DNA of 64,000 nt from Bifidobacterium sp. (GTDB lineage: Bacteria; Actinomycetota; Actinomycetes; Actinomycetales; Bifidobacteriaceae). The position numbers and the translations under genes are program-made. The notes beneath the pieces were generated by a model that was given only the letters and a program-made list of their open reading frames with translations, did not search any database and was not told the origin of the DNA. How positions within the stretch are numbered: the first letter of the stretch is position 1; every line of letters starts with the position of its first letter. Positions 1 to 9,700 of the stretch are shown here, piece by piece. The DNA is taken from positions 45,894 to 109,893 of the forward strand of contig JAGGHK010000002.1 in NCBI GenBank assembly GCA_024104275.1, in the 5' to 3' direction.

Positions 1-1427
1 CAGACGGAGCCCATGGAAGTGGAACCGTTGGAACCGATGGCCTCAGAGACCTGACGGATGGCGTACGGGAAGTCTTCCTTGCTGGGAAGCACCGGCACGA
101 GCGCCTTTTCGGCGAGCGCACCGTGGCCGACCTCGCGGCGCTTCGGAGATCCCACGCGGCCGGTCTCACCGGTGGAATACGGCGGCATCTCGTAATTGTG
201 CATGTAGCGCTTGGTTTGCGGCCCGGAGATGGAATCGAGCGTCTGCTCCATCTTCAACATGTTGAGCGTGGTGACGCCCAGAATCTGGGTCTCGCCACGC
301 TGGAAGAGTGCGGAACCGTGGACGCGCGGCACAATGCCGACCTCGGCGGAAAGCGTGCGGATATCGCGCAGGCCACGGCCGTCGATACGGAAGTCTTCGG
401 TCAAAACGCGGCGGCGCACGATTTGACGCTGCAGTTCCTTGAAGGCGTTGCCGAGTTCCTTTTCCTTCTCGGCGTCATCCATGTCGGTGAATTCGTCGGC
501 GAGCTTGGCGCGGACGTCTTCCTTGATCTCGTGGATGCGCTCCTGGCGCGGCAGCTTGGCGGCGATGGACAGGGCGTCGTTGAGGTCGTTGTGGGCGATC
601 TCGTCGATGCGCTTGTACAGCTCGTCCGTATACTCCGGGAAGAGCTGGAATTCCTTGTCGTTGGCCTTGCCGGCCTTCTCCTTGAGCTCGTTCTGAGCCT
701 CGCAGATGACCTTGATGAACGGCTTGGCGGCCTCAAGGCCACCGGCGACGACTTCCTCGTCCGGCTTCTGCTGACCCTCGTCGTAGATGAGGTTCCAGGC
801 GTTCTTGCCGGCGCCGGCCTCGATCATGGCGATGGCGACGTCACCGTTTTCGATGACGCGGCCGGCCACGACGATCTCGAAGACCGCGCGGTCGCGCTCG
901 CTCCAACGCGGGAAGGCGACCCACTGGCCGTCGACCAGCGCCAGACGCACACCGGAGACCGGGCCTTCGAAAGGCAGGCCGGAGATCATGGTGGAGGCGG
1001 ATGCGGCGTTCAAAGCGATCATGTCGTAGGCGTCGTCCGGGTTGCAGGCCAACACGGTCTCGACGACCTGGACCTCGTTGCGCAGCGTGTGCGGGAAGAG
1101 CGGACGCAGCGGGCGGTCGATGATGCGGCAGGCCAGGATGGCGTCGTTCGAGGGACGGCCTTCACGACGGAAGAACGAGCCCGGGATCTTGCCCGCGGCG
1201 TACATCTTCTCTTCCACGTCGACGGTGAGCGGGAAGAAATCGTAGTTTTCCTTCGGGCTGCTGCCGGCGGTGGTGGTCGAAAGGACCATCGAATCGTCAT
1301 CGAGGTAGGCGGCTACAGCGCCGTCGGCCTGCTGCGCGAGACGACCCGTCTCGAATCGCAACGTACGTTTTCCAAATGAACCATTGTCAATAACGGCCTC
1401 TACGGCCTTGATTTCGGGACCCTCCAA
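1..1427 (-). CDS. pnp: Polyribonucleotide nucleotidyltransferase (PNPase), 3' end outside window
   Basis: PNPase degrades RNA 3' to 5' by phosphorolysis in the cytoplasm. About 475 codons of the N-terminal part are visible. The first RNase PH-like domain includes the stretches [16 protein letters not shown] and [18 protein letters not shown], followed by the helical linker and the beginning of the second PH domain (TSMGS at the window edge). The KH and S1 domains would lie beyond the window. The start is a TTG at 1425-1427, chosen because AAAGGAGGAA lies just upstream (1429-1440) and the protein then begins [14 protein letters not shown]. No ATG fits as well. rpsO is the upstream neighbour on the same strand, the common bacterial rpsO-pnp order, but a terminator and about 280 bp separate them, so pnp may have its own promoter. 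Confidence 0.96.
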   Translation of the reverse strand, partial: MEGPEIKAVEAVIDNGSFGKRTLRFETGRLAQQADGAVAAYLDDDSMVLSTTTAGSSPKENYDFFPLTVDVEEKMYAAGKIPGSFFRREGRPSNDAILACRIIDRPLRPLFPHTLRNEVQVVETVLACNPDDAYDMIALNAASASTMISGLPFEGPVSGVRLALVDGQWVAFPRWSERDRAVFEIVVAGRVIENGDVAIAMIEAGAGKNAWNLIYDEGQQKPDEEVVAGGLEAAKPFIKVICEAQNELKEKAGKANDKEFQLFPEYTDELYKRIDEIAHNDLNDALSIAAKLPRQERIHEIKEDVRAKLADEFTDMDDAEKEKELGNAFKELQRQIVRRRVLTEDFRIDGRGLRDIRTLSAEVGIVPRVHGSALFQRGETQILGVTTLNMLKMEQTLDSISGPQTKRYMHNYEMPPYSTGETGRVGSPKRREVGHGALAEKALVPVLPSKEDFPYAIRQVSEAIGSNGSTSMGSV

Positions 1428-1521
1428 GGGTTCCTCCTTTGTTTAATTTCCTATTTCCAACATACTGCAAAATGCTTTGTCAACGTCCGACCTTTGTTAT
1501 TTCGTAAGGCTTACCTGGCCT

Positions 1522-1535
1522 CACCAACGTTGGTG
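1522..1535. promoter_or_regulatory. Perfect 14-bp palindrome upstream of pnp
   Basis: CACCAACGTTGGTG is a perfect palindrome in the 280-bp gap between the rpsO terminator and the pnp start. It could be an operator or an RNA hairpin in the pnp leader. No bound protein can be named. Nothing else in the gap (1428-1706) looks like a gene. Confidence 0.3.
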
Positions 1536-1705
1536 GACGGCACGTTGACTTTCACTTCTCAGTCTGAAGCAGCATTGGCGGCGAACTCGCCGGAACACAT
1601 ATCCAGATACTTCAATTATCGACCCTCACCTTAGGGCCGTCGGTTTTTCTTCACTCGCGAACATTTACAGACGGATTTACCGTCTATGTCCAATCTTTGA
1701 CCTCT

Positions 1706-1733
1706 GAAAAAGCCCGAGCACGAAGCCCGGGCA
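1706..1733 (-). terminator. Rho-independent terminator of rpsO
   Basis: On the minus strand GCCCGGGC, a five-base loop and GCTCGGGC are followed by a run of T, directly after the rpsO stop codon. Confidence 0.85.
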
Positions 1734-1741
1734 TAAAAATG

Positions 1742-2011
1742 CTATCGACGAAGACCGAGACGCTCGACCAAGGAGCGGTAACGGTTGATGTCGACCTTCT
1801 TCAGATAGTTGAGAAGACGGCGACGATCGCCGACCATCAGCAGCAGGCCACGACGAGAGTGGTTGTCGTGCTGGTGGGTCTTCAGGTGCTCTGTCAGATC
1901 GGAGATACGCTTGCTCAGCAGCGCAACCTGAACCTCGGGGGAACCCGTGTCGCCTTCGTGCGTCGCATACTTGGTTACGATCTCGTGCTTTTCTTCAGCC
2001 GTAAGTGCCAC
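1742..2011 (-). CDS. rpsO: 30S ribosomal protein S15
   Basis: An 89-residue small-subunit protein that binds 16S rRNA early in assembly. Family motifs are plain: [20 protein letters not shown], the helix [21 protein letters not shown] and the C-terminal [12 protein letters not shown]. The reading frame stays open further upstream, but the start is the GTG at 2009-2011. AAGGAGG sits nine bases before it, and the protein then has the standard S15 length beginning VALTAEEK. The extra upstream residues of the longer frame run into a dispersed repeat and are not expected to be translated. It is followed by its own terminator and then pnp. Confidence 0.97.
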   Translation of the reverse strand: MALTAEEKHEIVTKYATHEGDTGSPEVQVALLSKRISDLTEHLKTHQHDNHSRRGLLLMVGDRRRLLNYLKKVDINRYRSLVERLGLRR

Positions 2012-2152
2012 GGCATCCTCCTTATAGTTGCTGCGCGGTGCCGCCGGCATTATGCCGAAGCGCTCTCTATCCGCGGGCGAATACACGCCAAGTTTCAAGT
2101 ATAGGAATAGGTACGGATGAATCAAGCCCCATCCGTCGCGATATCCAACTTT

Positions 2153-2263
2153 CAGTGCGAAAAGCACCAAAATACGCCCAAAAAGGTGCTTTTCGCATCA
2201 GTAAGCGGCATCTTCAGTGGGAAAAGCACCATTTTGGGGCGTTTTTGGTGCTTTTCGCACTGG
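2153..2263. repeat. REP/BIME-like palindromic repeat, copy A (two units)
   Basis: Two units of about 49 bp (2153-2201 and 2215-2263), each able to fold on itself: GCGAAAAGCACC pairs with GGTGCTTTTCGC across a short A/C-rich loop. The units are separated by 13 bp (TAAGCGGCATCTT). Four similar loci occur in this window, near 37084, 39686, 52709 and 59882. This copy lies just beyond the 3' end of the membrane protein gene at 2293 and upstream of rpsO. Confidence 0.9.
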
Positions 2264-2292
2264 AATACGTCACATGCACTGAGATAGCAACG

Positions 2293-3060
2293 TCACACGG
2301 CGGCGAGGATGCCGCTGAAGAGGACGACGAGCAACGCGATGCCCTCGATGACGAAGTACATGAGAAACGAGGCCCAGCTACGGGTCAGAACGTTCAGCGG
2401 GGAGTCCTTCTTGATGCCGATCAGGAGGCCGACGAAGAGAATCGCATAGATGCCCGCCGCAAGCAGCGCCGCAATGATGCCGAGGTTCGCCGCATCCGGC
2501 AGCGCCGAAGACGAGCCATACATGACGTAGGTGGAAAACCAGAACTTGAATTTCAGCAGCGAAACACCCGCGATTAGCTGCTCGAAAGCCAGCAAGAGCA
2601 GGAAAAGGTCGCGCCACAGCCAGGCATGCTCCTCCACGAACGAAAGCGCGAACGCGGCCAGCACGAACACGGTGACCGCCCAAGAAACCAGCGCCACACC
2701 TTGCGGAGCAAACGGGCTCAGCAGCTTGATGATCTGCTTGGTGTGCTGCACTGCCAGAACACGTCCGAGCCAATACGGCACGATGATGGCGGCCAGCAGG
2801 ATGACTACATACACCACCCAGCGCATCGGCCTGAATTGTCTGCGTTTGATATCGGCCAGCGAGAGGTCGGTCTGCGGGATGGAAGCTTCGGGATGCTTGG
2901 AAACGCTGACCTTTTCGACTTTGCCCTCGACGATTTCGACGGCCTCGTTGCGCTTTTCGGATTTCTCGAGCTTTTCCGCCTCTTGTGCGACCCCGCTTTT
3001 CTGCGAGGATTTTTTTGAGGACTCGTGGTCTGTATCTGTGGAATCATCCGTCATGGCCAT
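2293..3060 (-). CDS. Hypothetical multi-pass membrane protein
   Basis: 255 residues, family not recognised. The first 80 residues are hydrophilic and charged (many S, K, E), probably cytoplasmic and possibly coiled. They are followed by about five hydrophobic segments, the clearest being VVYVVILLAAIIVPYWLG, GVALVSWAVTVFVLAAFAL, LFLLLLAFEQLIAGVSLL, LGIIAALLAAGIYAILFVGL and YFVIEGIALLVVLFSGIL. Two ATGs, at 3060 and 3054, are both possible starts. A REP-like repeat pair follows the stop codon. No catalytic motif is visible, so no function is proposed. Confidence 0.8.
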   Translation of the reverse strand: MAMTDDSTDTDHESSKKSSQKSGVAQEAEKLEKSEKRNEAVEIVEGKVEKVSVSKHPEASIPQTDLSLADIKRRQFRPMRWVVYVVILLAAIIVPYWLGRVLAVQHTKQIIKLLSPFAPQGVALVSWAVTVFVLAAFALSFVEEHAWLWRDLFLLLLAFEQLIAGVSLLKFKFWFSTYVMYGSSSALPDAANLGIIAALLAAGIYAILFVGLLIGIKKDSPLNVLTRSWASFLMYFVIEGIALLVVLFSGILAAV

Positions 3061-3110
3061 GCCTCATTGATCTCACGAACTTTTTCGCACTGCCCCATCA
3101 AGGCTTTCCA

Positions 3111-3146
3111 GTGTCGCGAAACATCTATCACGCCTTTTCGCGACAC
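3111..3146. other. 11-bp perfect inverted repeat (hairpin)
   Basis: GTGTCGCGAAA (3111-3121) and TTTCGCGACAC (3136-3146) are exact complements around a 14-base loop, between the membrane protein gene and tRNA-Gly. No T run follows on either strand, so a simple terminator is not supported. It may end or process the tRNA transcript. Confidence 0.5.
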
Positions 3147-3208
3147 CAAAATCGGGAGTAAAGCGACAGCTTATATATGGTAAGTTCGAACACCCACCCC
3201 GCAATGGG

Positions 3209-3279
3209 AGCGGATGACGGGAATCGAACCCGCGTAATCAGTTTGGAAGACTGAGGCTCTACCATTGAGCTACATCCGC
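3209..3279 (-). tRNA. tRNA-Gly (anticodon TCC)
   Basis: A 71-nt cloverleaf on the minus strand. The acceptor arms GCGGATG and CATCCGC pair. The D-arm AGCTCAATGGTAGAGC, the anticodon arm TCAGT-CTTCCAA-ACTGA (anticodon TCC) and the T-arm GGGTTCGATTCCC are all present. CCA is not encoded. Confidence 0.97.
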
Positions 3280-3442
3280 GTGCCGTTTTTCGGGAGCTCT
3301 GGGAACCCCGTAAAACAACGATTTTCAGTATACACGAGGGGCGGAATTGGCGACACGTTCCTTCATATTTCGCATTAGGGTAGCCTAAGTGCAGCCTAAC
3401 CACTTTCACAGCACGACACCGCTACACGCTAATTCCTTATCG

Positions 3443-3491
3443 ATAACAAAATCGGGCATGGAACATTCCCCAACATTCCACGCCCGATTTG
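3443..3491 (-). terminator. Terminator of the family 3 glycosidase gene
   Basis: On the minus strand AAATCGGGCGTGGAA pairs with TTCCATGCCCGATTT around a loop, followed by TTGTTAT. It lies about 50 bp after the glycosidase stop codon. Confidence 0.75.
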
Positions 3492-3538
3492 CGTCAAGCA
3501 ATCTTCAAATTTTCAACAATACTGAAGATTATCGAAAA

Positions 3539-5794
3539 CTACTTGGAGACCTTGGCGTATTGCGTCAGAAGCTCGTTGGAGAGTGTCTCAGCCTCATCCG
3601 CTCCAAGCATCATTGCCATGCCGCCGACGGTGCAGCTGTTGAGGAACATCACGCTCAATTCGCTGTCGGGGATGATGTTATGGCCGAACTGCTTGTTGAG
3701 CTTGTCAACGGCAGCCTTGACAATCGGTCCGCCGACCGGGTCATCCTGCCATTCCTTGAAGGTGGACCACTTGGTGAGCTTGGCGACCTTGCCGTCGTCG
3801 TCGAGATCGACGGAAACGGTGTCGGCGATGTCGCGGGACGAAGTGCCGACCTCGATGCCGTAGGTGCCTTCCTCTACCTTCCAGTCGGCGAAGCGCTCGG
3901 ACCAGTACGCGAATGCACGCGAATCCAGGTCGATGGAGACCTCGGCGGACTCGCCGGGCTCAAGATAGACCTTCTTGAAGCCCTTGAGCTCGTGGACAGG
4001 ACGCGCGACGGCTTCCTTGGGCGGTGCGACGTAGAACTGCACGACCTCGGCCCCGGCAACGTTTCCGGTGTTCTTCACGGTCGCGGTGACGCGAGCGGAC
4101 TGCGGGCCGGTCTTCTCGGCCTTGGCGTCGGAAATTCCGAAGGTGGTGTACGACAGGCCATAGCCGAAGGGATACACGACCGGCTTGTGGAAGGTGTCGT
4201 AGTAGCGATAGCCGACGAAGACGCCCTCGCCGTAATCGACGTGGCCCTCCTCGCCCGGCCAGTTCATCATGGTCGGATCGTCGTCCAGATCGTTGATGAT
4301 GGTCTGCGCGAGTTTGCCGGACGGGCTCACATCGCCGAAGACGACATCGGCGGTTGCAGCACCGCCGGCCTGACCCAAGAGCCAGGCTTCAAGGATGGAC
4401 TTGGCATTACCGGCCCACGGCATGGAGACCGAGGAGCCGTTGGAAAGGATGACCACGACGTTCTTGTTGGCGGCGGCGACGGCCTTCAGCAGCTCGACCT
4501 GCTTGGTGGGAATATCGAGTGAGGTGCGGTCGAAACCTTCGGATTCGTAGGAGGCGGGCAGGCCGAGGAAGAGCAGCACGGTGTCGGCACCCTTGGCGGC
4601 GGCCACAGCCTGCGAAGTCAGAGCCGGATCCTGAGCGTCGTCGTCCAGCGTGAAGCCGGGAGCGAAGTCCGCGTCGACGCCGCGATCCTTCAACGCGTCG
4701 AGGAAGCTGGTGAGCTTGTTCGGGTTGATCAGCGACGAGCCTGCACCCTGATAGCGCGGGGTGCGAGCGAATTCGCCGATGACGGCCAGCTTGGTGCCGG
4801 GCTTGACAGGCAGCAGGCTGTCCTCGTTCTTCAAGAGGACCATGGCCTCGCGAGCGGCGCGGCGAGCGACGTCATCATGCGCGTCAACATCGTAACGATA
4901 GCCGGCCTTGCCCTTCTCCATCGCCGGACGGGTCTTGTTGACGAGGTCGACCATGCCCTGGGCCATCTTCTCGAGCTGCTCGGGCTTGAGTTCGCCATCC
5001 CGGACCGCATAGACAACCTTGTTGTCGGTATTGGTCGGCGGCATCTCAAGGTTCAGGCCGGCGTTCAAAGCGGCGGCACGATCGTGCACGGCGCCCCAGT
5101 CGGACATGACGATGCCCTTGAAGCCCCACTCGCCACGCAGCACATCGGTCAGCAGCCACTTGTTCTGTGAGGAATAAACATCGTTGATCTTGTTGTAGGA
5201 GCACATGATCGTCCAAGGCTGGGCGGTCTTGACGATGTGTTCGAAACCAGGCAGATAAATCTCACGAAGCGCACGCTGCGAAACATTGGCGCTGACACGC
5301 ATGCGGTCGGTCTCCTGGTTGTTGGCAGCGAAGTGCTTGAGCGAGGTGCCAATGCCCTTGGACTGGATGCCTTCGACCTCACCGACGGCCTCGTGGCCGG
5401 CCAGATACGGGTCCTCGCTCCAGAACTCGAAGCAACGGCCGCCCAGAGGGTTGCGCTTGATGTTGATGCCGGGGCCCAGAATGACGGCGACCTGCTCCTG
5501 GATGCACTCCTCACCCATGGCCTCGCCGGTTTCCTTCACCAGTTCCGGGTTCCAGCTTGACGACATGCCTGCGGCCGGAGGGAAGCAGGTGGCGGGAACG
5601 GCCTTCTCGACGTCCATGCCTTCGAGGTTCTGAGCCTTGCGCAGTCCGTGAGGACCGTCGGTAATCGTGTAGTTCGGCAGTCCCTTTTCCTCGACCTTGC
5701 CGATGCTCCACGGGTTGGTGCCGCTGGTCAGCGCCGCCTGTTCTTCTACGCTGAGATCTTTGGCGCTGGTTACTGGTGTTGTCTGATTGGTCAT
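3539..5794 (-). CDS. Glycoside hydrolase family 3 beta-glucosidase-like enzyme
   Basis: 751 residues without a signal peptide, so cytoplasmic hydrolysis of imported beta-glycosides is likely. The order is typical of GH3: an N-terminal barrel with KHFAANNQETDR, then SDWGAVHDRAAALNAG whose Asp is the expected nucleophile. Next comes the second alpha/beta domain (ANKNVVVILSNGSSV, SPSGKLAQT) with FGYGLSYTTFG, and a fibronectin III-like C-terminal domain (VTATVKNTGNVAGAEVVQFY). The exact substrate cannot be read from sequence; beta-glucosides or ginsenoside-like glucosides are common for bifidobacterial members. No sugar transporter is adjacent. The ATG at 5794 follows AGAAAGGTTG. A TetR-like palindrome lies about 120 bp upstream. 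Confidence 0.93.
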   Translation of the reverse strand: MTNQTTPVTSAKDLSVEEQAALTSGTNPWSIGKVEEKGLPNYTITDGPHGLRKAQNLEGMDVEKAVPATCFPPAAGMSSSWNPELVKETGEAMGEECIQEQVAVILGPGINIKRNPLGGRCFEFWSEDPYLAGHEAVGEVEGIQSKGIGTSLKHFAANNQETDRMRVSANVSQRALREIYLPGFEHIVKTAQPWTIMCSYNKINDVYSSQNKWLLTDVLRGEWGFKGIVMSDWGAVHDRAAALNAGLNLEMPPTNTDNKVVYAVRDGELKPEQLEKMAQGMVDLVNKTRPAMEKGKAGYRYDVDAHDDVARRAAREAMVLLKNEDSLLPVKPGTKLAVIGEFARTPRYQGAGSSLINPNKLTSFLDALKDRGVDADFAPGFTLDDDAQDPALTSQAVAAAKGADTVLLFLGLPASYESEGFDRTSLDIPTKQVELLKAVAAANKNVVVILSNGSSVSMPWAGNAKSILEAWLLGQAGGAATADVVFGDVSPSGKLAQTIINDLDDDPTMMNWPGEEGHVDYGEGVFVGYRYYDTFHKPVVYPFGYGLSYTTFGISDAKAEKTGPQSARVTATVKNTGNVAGAEVVQFYVAPPKEAVARPVHELKGFKKVYLEPGESAEVSIDLDSRAFAYWSERFADWKVEEGTYGIEVGTSSRDIADTVSVDLDDDGKVAKLTKWSTFKEWQDDPVGGPIVKAAVDKLNKQFGHNIIPDSELSVMFLNSCTVGGMAMMLGADEAETLSNELLTQYAKVSK

Positions 5795-5909
5795 TGTGCA
5801 ACCTTTCTGTATTTCCCGCAGGTCTCATCCCTGAGCCTTGCGCTACACCTATATCCCGTTCAGTTATTGCCGATCCGGCCATCCTTGGACTCCAGAATAA
5901 CCGCTTAGT

Positions 5910-5925
5910 TACCGACCGGTAGGTA
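5910..5925. promoter_or_regulatory. Candidate TetR-type operator upstream of the GH3 gene
   Basis: TACCGACCGGTAGGTA reads as its own reverse complement at 14 of 16 positions. Its size and TACC...GGTA arms resemble operators of TetR-family repressors. It lies in the promoter region between acpS and the GH3 gene. No TetR gene is in the window, so the regulator would act from elsewhere. Confidence 0.4.
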
Positions 5926-6006
5926 GCTATATGATAGCATAAACTATCGTCGTTGATAACATACAAAACGCAGAAAGATGAACAACAAAACGATGCCGGA
6001 CCGGCA

Positions 6007-6474
6007 TCATTCAATCAGCAGCACCACCGCAGAGGCGATAGGCCCGTCATGACTCAAGGAAACATGCCAACGCAATGACGCAGAACCCATCGATGCACGC
6101 AATTTCGCATCACACGCCTCAGCCAACACCACACGAGGCCGCGAGCGCGAATCATCGACAATCTCGACCTGAACCCACGGGAAATCGTCAAGCGTATACG
6201 GATTCTGGCGCTCCCCGAGCGCCTCGCACCAAGCCTTGAGCACGGCCTCCTTGCCGGCCCAGCGAACCGCCAAATGCGCCGCCTCATCATCGTGCTTGAC
6301 CTTGGCACGGGCCGCGGCCTGACGCTGTTCCCGTACGGAAAAGAGCAGTCTGCCCCGTGAACCGGGTTCATCCAGCTGTTCGGCGAACGCGGCAACGTCC
6401 ACCACATCATGTCCCAGTCCAAGCACCAGCGAACCGCGCGGCTCCGTTTCGCCGCCAACTTTGACGTCAATCAC
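6007..6474 (-). CDS. acpS: Holo-[acyl-carrier-protein] synthase
   Basis: AcpS transfers 4'-phosphopantetheine from CoA to the ACP serine, here most likely the ACP domain of the type I synthase encoded nearby. The 155 residues carry the family signatures: GLGHDVVDV near residue 19 (Mg-binding Asp), the helix RWAGKEAVLKAW with the metal-binding Glu, and the C-terminal HVSLSHDGPIASAVVL. The start is a GTG at 6474 with a weak ribosome site. A shorter form beginning near the GTG before LGLGHD (about 6426) cannot be excluded. A surface protein gene and a small mobile element separate it from fas. Confidence 0.92.
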   Translation of the reverse strand: MIDVKVGGETEPRGSLVLGLGHDVVDVAAFAEQLDEPGSRGRLLFSVREQRQAAARAKVKHDDEAAHLAVRWAGKEAVLKAWCEALGERQNPYTLDDFPWVQVEIVDDSRSRPRVVLAEACDAKLRASMGSASLRWHVSLSHDGPIASAVVLLIE

Positions 6475-6603
6475 GGTTTCATGCTACCTGCCAGACATGA
6501 ATTCGAAAGTACCGCGGTCAATCATCACCGATAATCGCGTAAATCCGACAACGACAAGCTGGCGTCGGGCTACACCACCGAAAGCAGCGCCAAACCGGCA
6601 GCA

Positions 6604-6654
6604 ACAAAAAATGAAGAAGCCCCCGCTGGATGTTTCCAGCAAAGGACCTCTTCA
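6604..6654 (-). terminator. Terminator of the large surface protein gene
   Basis: On the minus strand GCTGGAAACATCCAGC forms a tight hairpin, flanked by partly complementary GAAGAGGTCC and GGGGGCTTCTTC, and followed by ATTTTTTG. It lies about 70 bp after the gene's stop codon. Confidence 0.75.
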
Positions 6655-6720
6655 TAGCTCAGATGAACCCGACACCGTCATGCGATCAATCGGAATCGCA
6701 AGGCGAAATCGAACCACAAC

Positions 6721-9700
6721 CTACTTTCGAATATCGGCAGAATCCAGATTGCGGTGACGTGCGAGAACATAGCCACCGTTCCTGTATGCAAACACCAGCA
6801 TGAACAGGGGGATCAGGAACACCAACAGCCACCAGAAATTGAAGCTCATACGTACGCCTGACGTGGGCGCCGAAGCCTCAATCGAGCACTGAGGCAGACC
6901 GTTGTAGTCGGAAAGGCTCCAGGCGGAGTTCTGCACATAAGCGCTGCCATCGGGTTCGATCCAGTAAACGGGCTGGCTGCCACGCTTGCCGGACTTCATC
7001 TTCTGATAGACATCCTCAGGAACGCACTTGGGGCGCTGACGCTGCTGCTGCGGGGCAGATACCACACCGTCGGAGCCGGCAACAGGAGCCGCAACCACGG
7101 CATTACCGCCCACACGCTGCGCCGGAGCAAATGCCGGAGCGGCAACAGGGAGCGCGGCGAGCGGGGCGATGGCCGAACGCGGGGCGACGGCATTGCCTCC
7201 GCCATTATTGGCGATACCTTGCGGACCTTGATTTTGCGTGAGCGTCGTAGGAATCTTTGGAGTCGTAGGACTCGTCGAATCCTTAGGCGCCGTGGGAACA
7301 GTTGGACTCGTGGGAGTCGTCGGCTCAGTAGGAGTCTCTGGATTCTTTGGATTCGTTGGACTCGTCGGATGTGTTGGCGTGGTAGGCGTCGTCGGAGTGG
7401 AAATCCCAGTAGTATCAGTATCTTGCGCCCAGACCGCATACAACGTGGTCGTGCCGGGCGCAACCCTGATTTCACTGCCTCCATCATAGCGGCCGCCATG
7501 CATATCCTCACGAGTCGACCAGGTCAAGAACTTGTAGCCTTCGACCTTGTACACCTTCTTGGTGACCTGGTGCGGATAATGAAGCAAATCGACCCCCGGA
7601 GCGGGATTCACGGTGAACACGTCATCAGGCACGCTACCGGTAGCCGTCAAACCTTGCGGCGCATTGGCTTCGTAATGAATTGTATATCTCATAGCCGCCG
7701 GACGAATCGGCGTGGAAGGCACGCCCCTGCTCTGCCACTGCGCCCAAAGCCGCAGGTTCTCGCCACGGTTGAAGTTGGTGACGGTGTCACCCTTCTTGAA
7801 CGACACCTGACCGCCCTGCTTACCGGAATTCCAACCAAGGAACTTATAGCCCTTGGCGTGGAACATCAGGCGAGGAACCTCGATTTTGATATCCGCGGCC
7901 TTGGCTCCGACCTTGCGAATCGTTACAGGCGACCCACTGATCTTCGCGTGCTTCGGAGCGTTCTTCCTGAAGCTGACCTCGGCGAATTCCTGCCAGACAT
8001 AGGTGCCACTGGCGAAGCCAGAATCCTGGGTCCATGCCGCCAAAGCATGATTGTCATCGCTCGCGTCGCTCGTCCAGGTGTTGTCGTCCTTCGTCCAGCG
8101 GCCGGTATAGCCGTTGTCCTCGGTGGCACCCGCACTGGACGGTTCATCATAGCTAAAGAACGAGGTAGTTAATTGCGTGTTCGAACCCAACTTGATCTCA
8201 TTCAGAGACAACGGGAACACATTCTCATGATAGGTAACTTGGCGAGTGTCCCAACCAGAAAGATCGAGCGATGTCAAAGCATTGTCATCGTGAAAGAGAT
8301 CCGACATGTTCTTGACTTTGGAAACGTTCAGGTTCTCCAGCCCCTTAATCTCCTTCAAAGCCGGAGCATCATAGAACATCCCGTACATACCTACGTTGGA
8401 ATCGGTTTGCCAACCGGTAAGGTCGAGCGACGTCAACGAATGACAGCCACTAACCATTTCTTGAAAAAGTCTATTCTTTCTCATATCCCAGTTTTTGATA
8501 CCCGGTAGCGCGGTCAGGTTTGCCATACCCTCGAAAATACCCACCATATTGGTCATAGAGCCCATACCCCAGTTCGAGACATTGCCGAAAGAACTGATGG
8601 CAGTATTCTGGAACATCCATCCCGCATTTGTATCCTTGCCAAGATTCCAATCAGAGAGGTCACCAAGACTGGTGAGCTTGGTATTTCCTTCAAACATGTG
8701 ATCGGTCTCGGTGACATTGCTCACATCCCAACGAGACAAGTCACCGACGTCGCTCAATTGCCCATGGCCATAGTAATCTATTTGGAACATCCCGGCCATA
8801 TTGTATACGGCCGATGTGTCCCAATCGTCAAGGCCAGTGATGGTGGTCAAGGCATAATCGCGAGTAAACAAATCATCCATCCTGATGGACAAGTCCGTCT
8901 TCCACTTGCTGCTGGTCTTGACGCCCGGAAGGCCGGCACCCGGTGCGGTACGGCCAGTGCCCCAACCTGTCAAATCCAGAGTTTTCAAATGTGTGAACCC
9001 GTTAAAGACGTTTCTCAAGCTGAACTTGCCGGTTTGCCCCTGAAGACGGCTGAAATCGAGATCGCCGACGTTGTCAATGCTCGTGACATTCGGAAAACCG
9101 TTGAAACCGTACAAAAAACTTGTCTTTGCTACATGCGTGTTGGGGGCATCATCAAAGACAATGCGCACGACATCGTCCTTAACAGCCGGATTCGTGTAGG
9201 TAAAATACAATGGCGAACCGTCTTCAGCCCCAATCACACCCGGCCCGATATGCAGCACTTCCTTATTCGGCGCGGTTTCCTGAACAAACCAGTGCACCTT
9301 TTCGGTGCCGTCCTCATTGCCGCCCCAGTCACCTTGAGCCTTGATCGACGAATCAGGATCATCCTGTGCCTGCGGCTGCTGCTGCGAACGCGTCAAAGAA
9401 GAAGTCTGCGACTTTTGCTGGGCTTTCTCCCCGGAATTCTCTTGTGCTTGTTTGGTCTCGTTCTCTGTTTTTTCAGGTGCCGAAATCTTCCCGGCCTGTG
9501 GCTGCGTTGATGTTGAAACCAACGGGCTTTCAGGCACTTTGAGATCGGTATTGGGTTCAGCGCTGTTGCTGGGTTCGGCCGACGCACCATCACTGCTTTG
9601 AGACACCTGCGAGCTGGTCGAGGATGAATCGGCAGGAGTACTGACACTATCGGCAGACGCCGCAACACCGGTTCCGATCGCCATTGCGGAAGCTACAAGC

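Noticed and set aside
123-1379. Long plus-strand frame opposite pnp
   Set aside because: It mirrors the codon structure of pnp; no ribosome site and no protein family resemblance. The same applies to the long plus-strand frame opposite fas at 16044-20333 and that opposite pgi at 39919-41871.
3372-3400. TTAGGGTAGCCTAAGTGCAG resembles an iron-regulator (DtxR/IdeR) box
   Set aside because: It lies between tRNA-Gly and the 3' end of the GH3 gene with no gene start nearby, and only part of the consensus is met.
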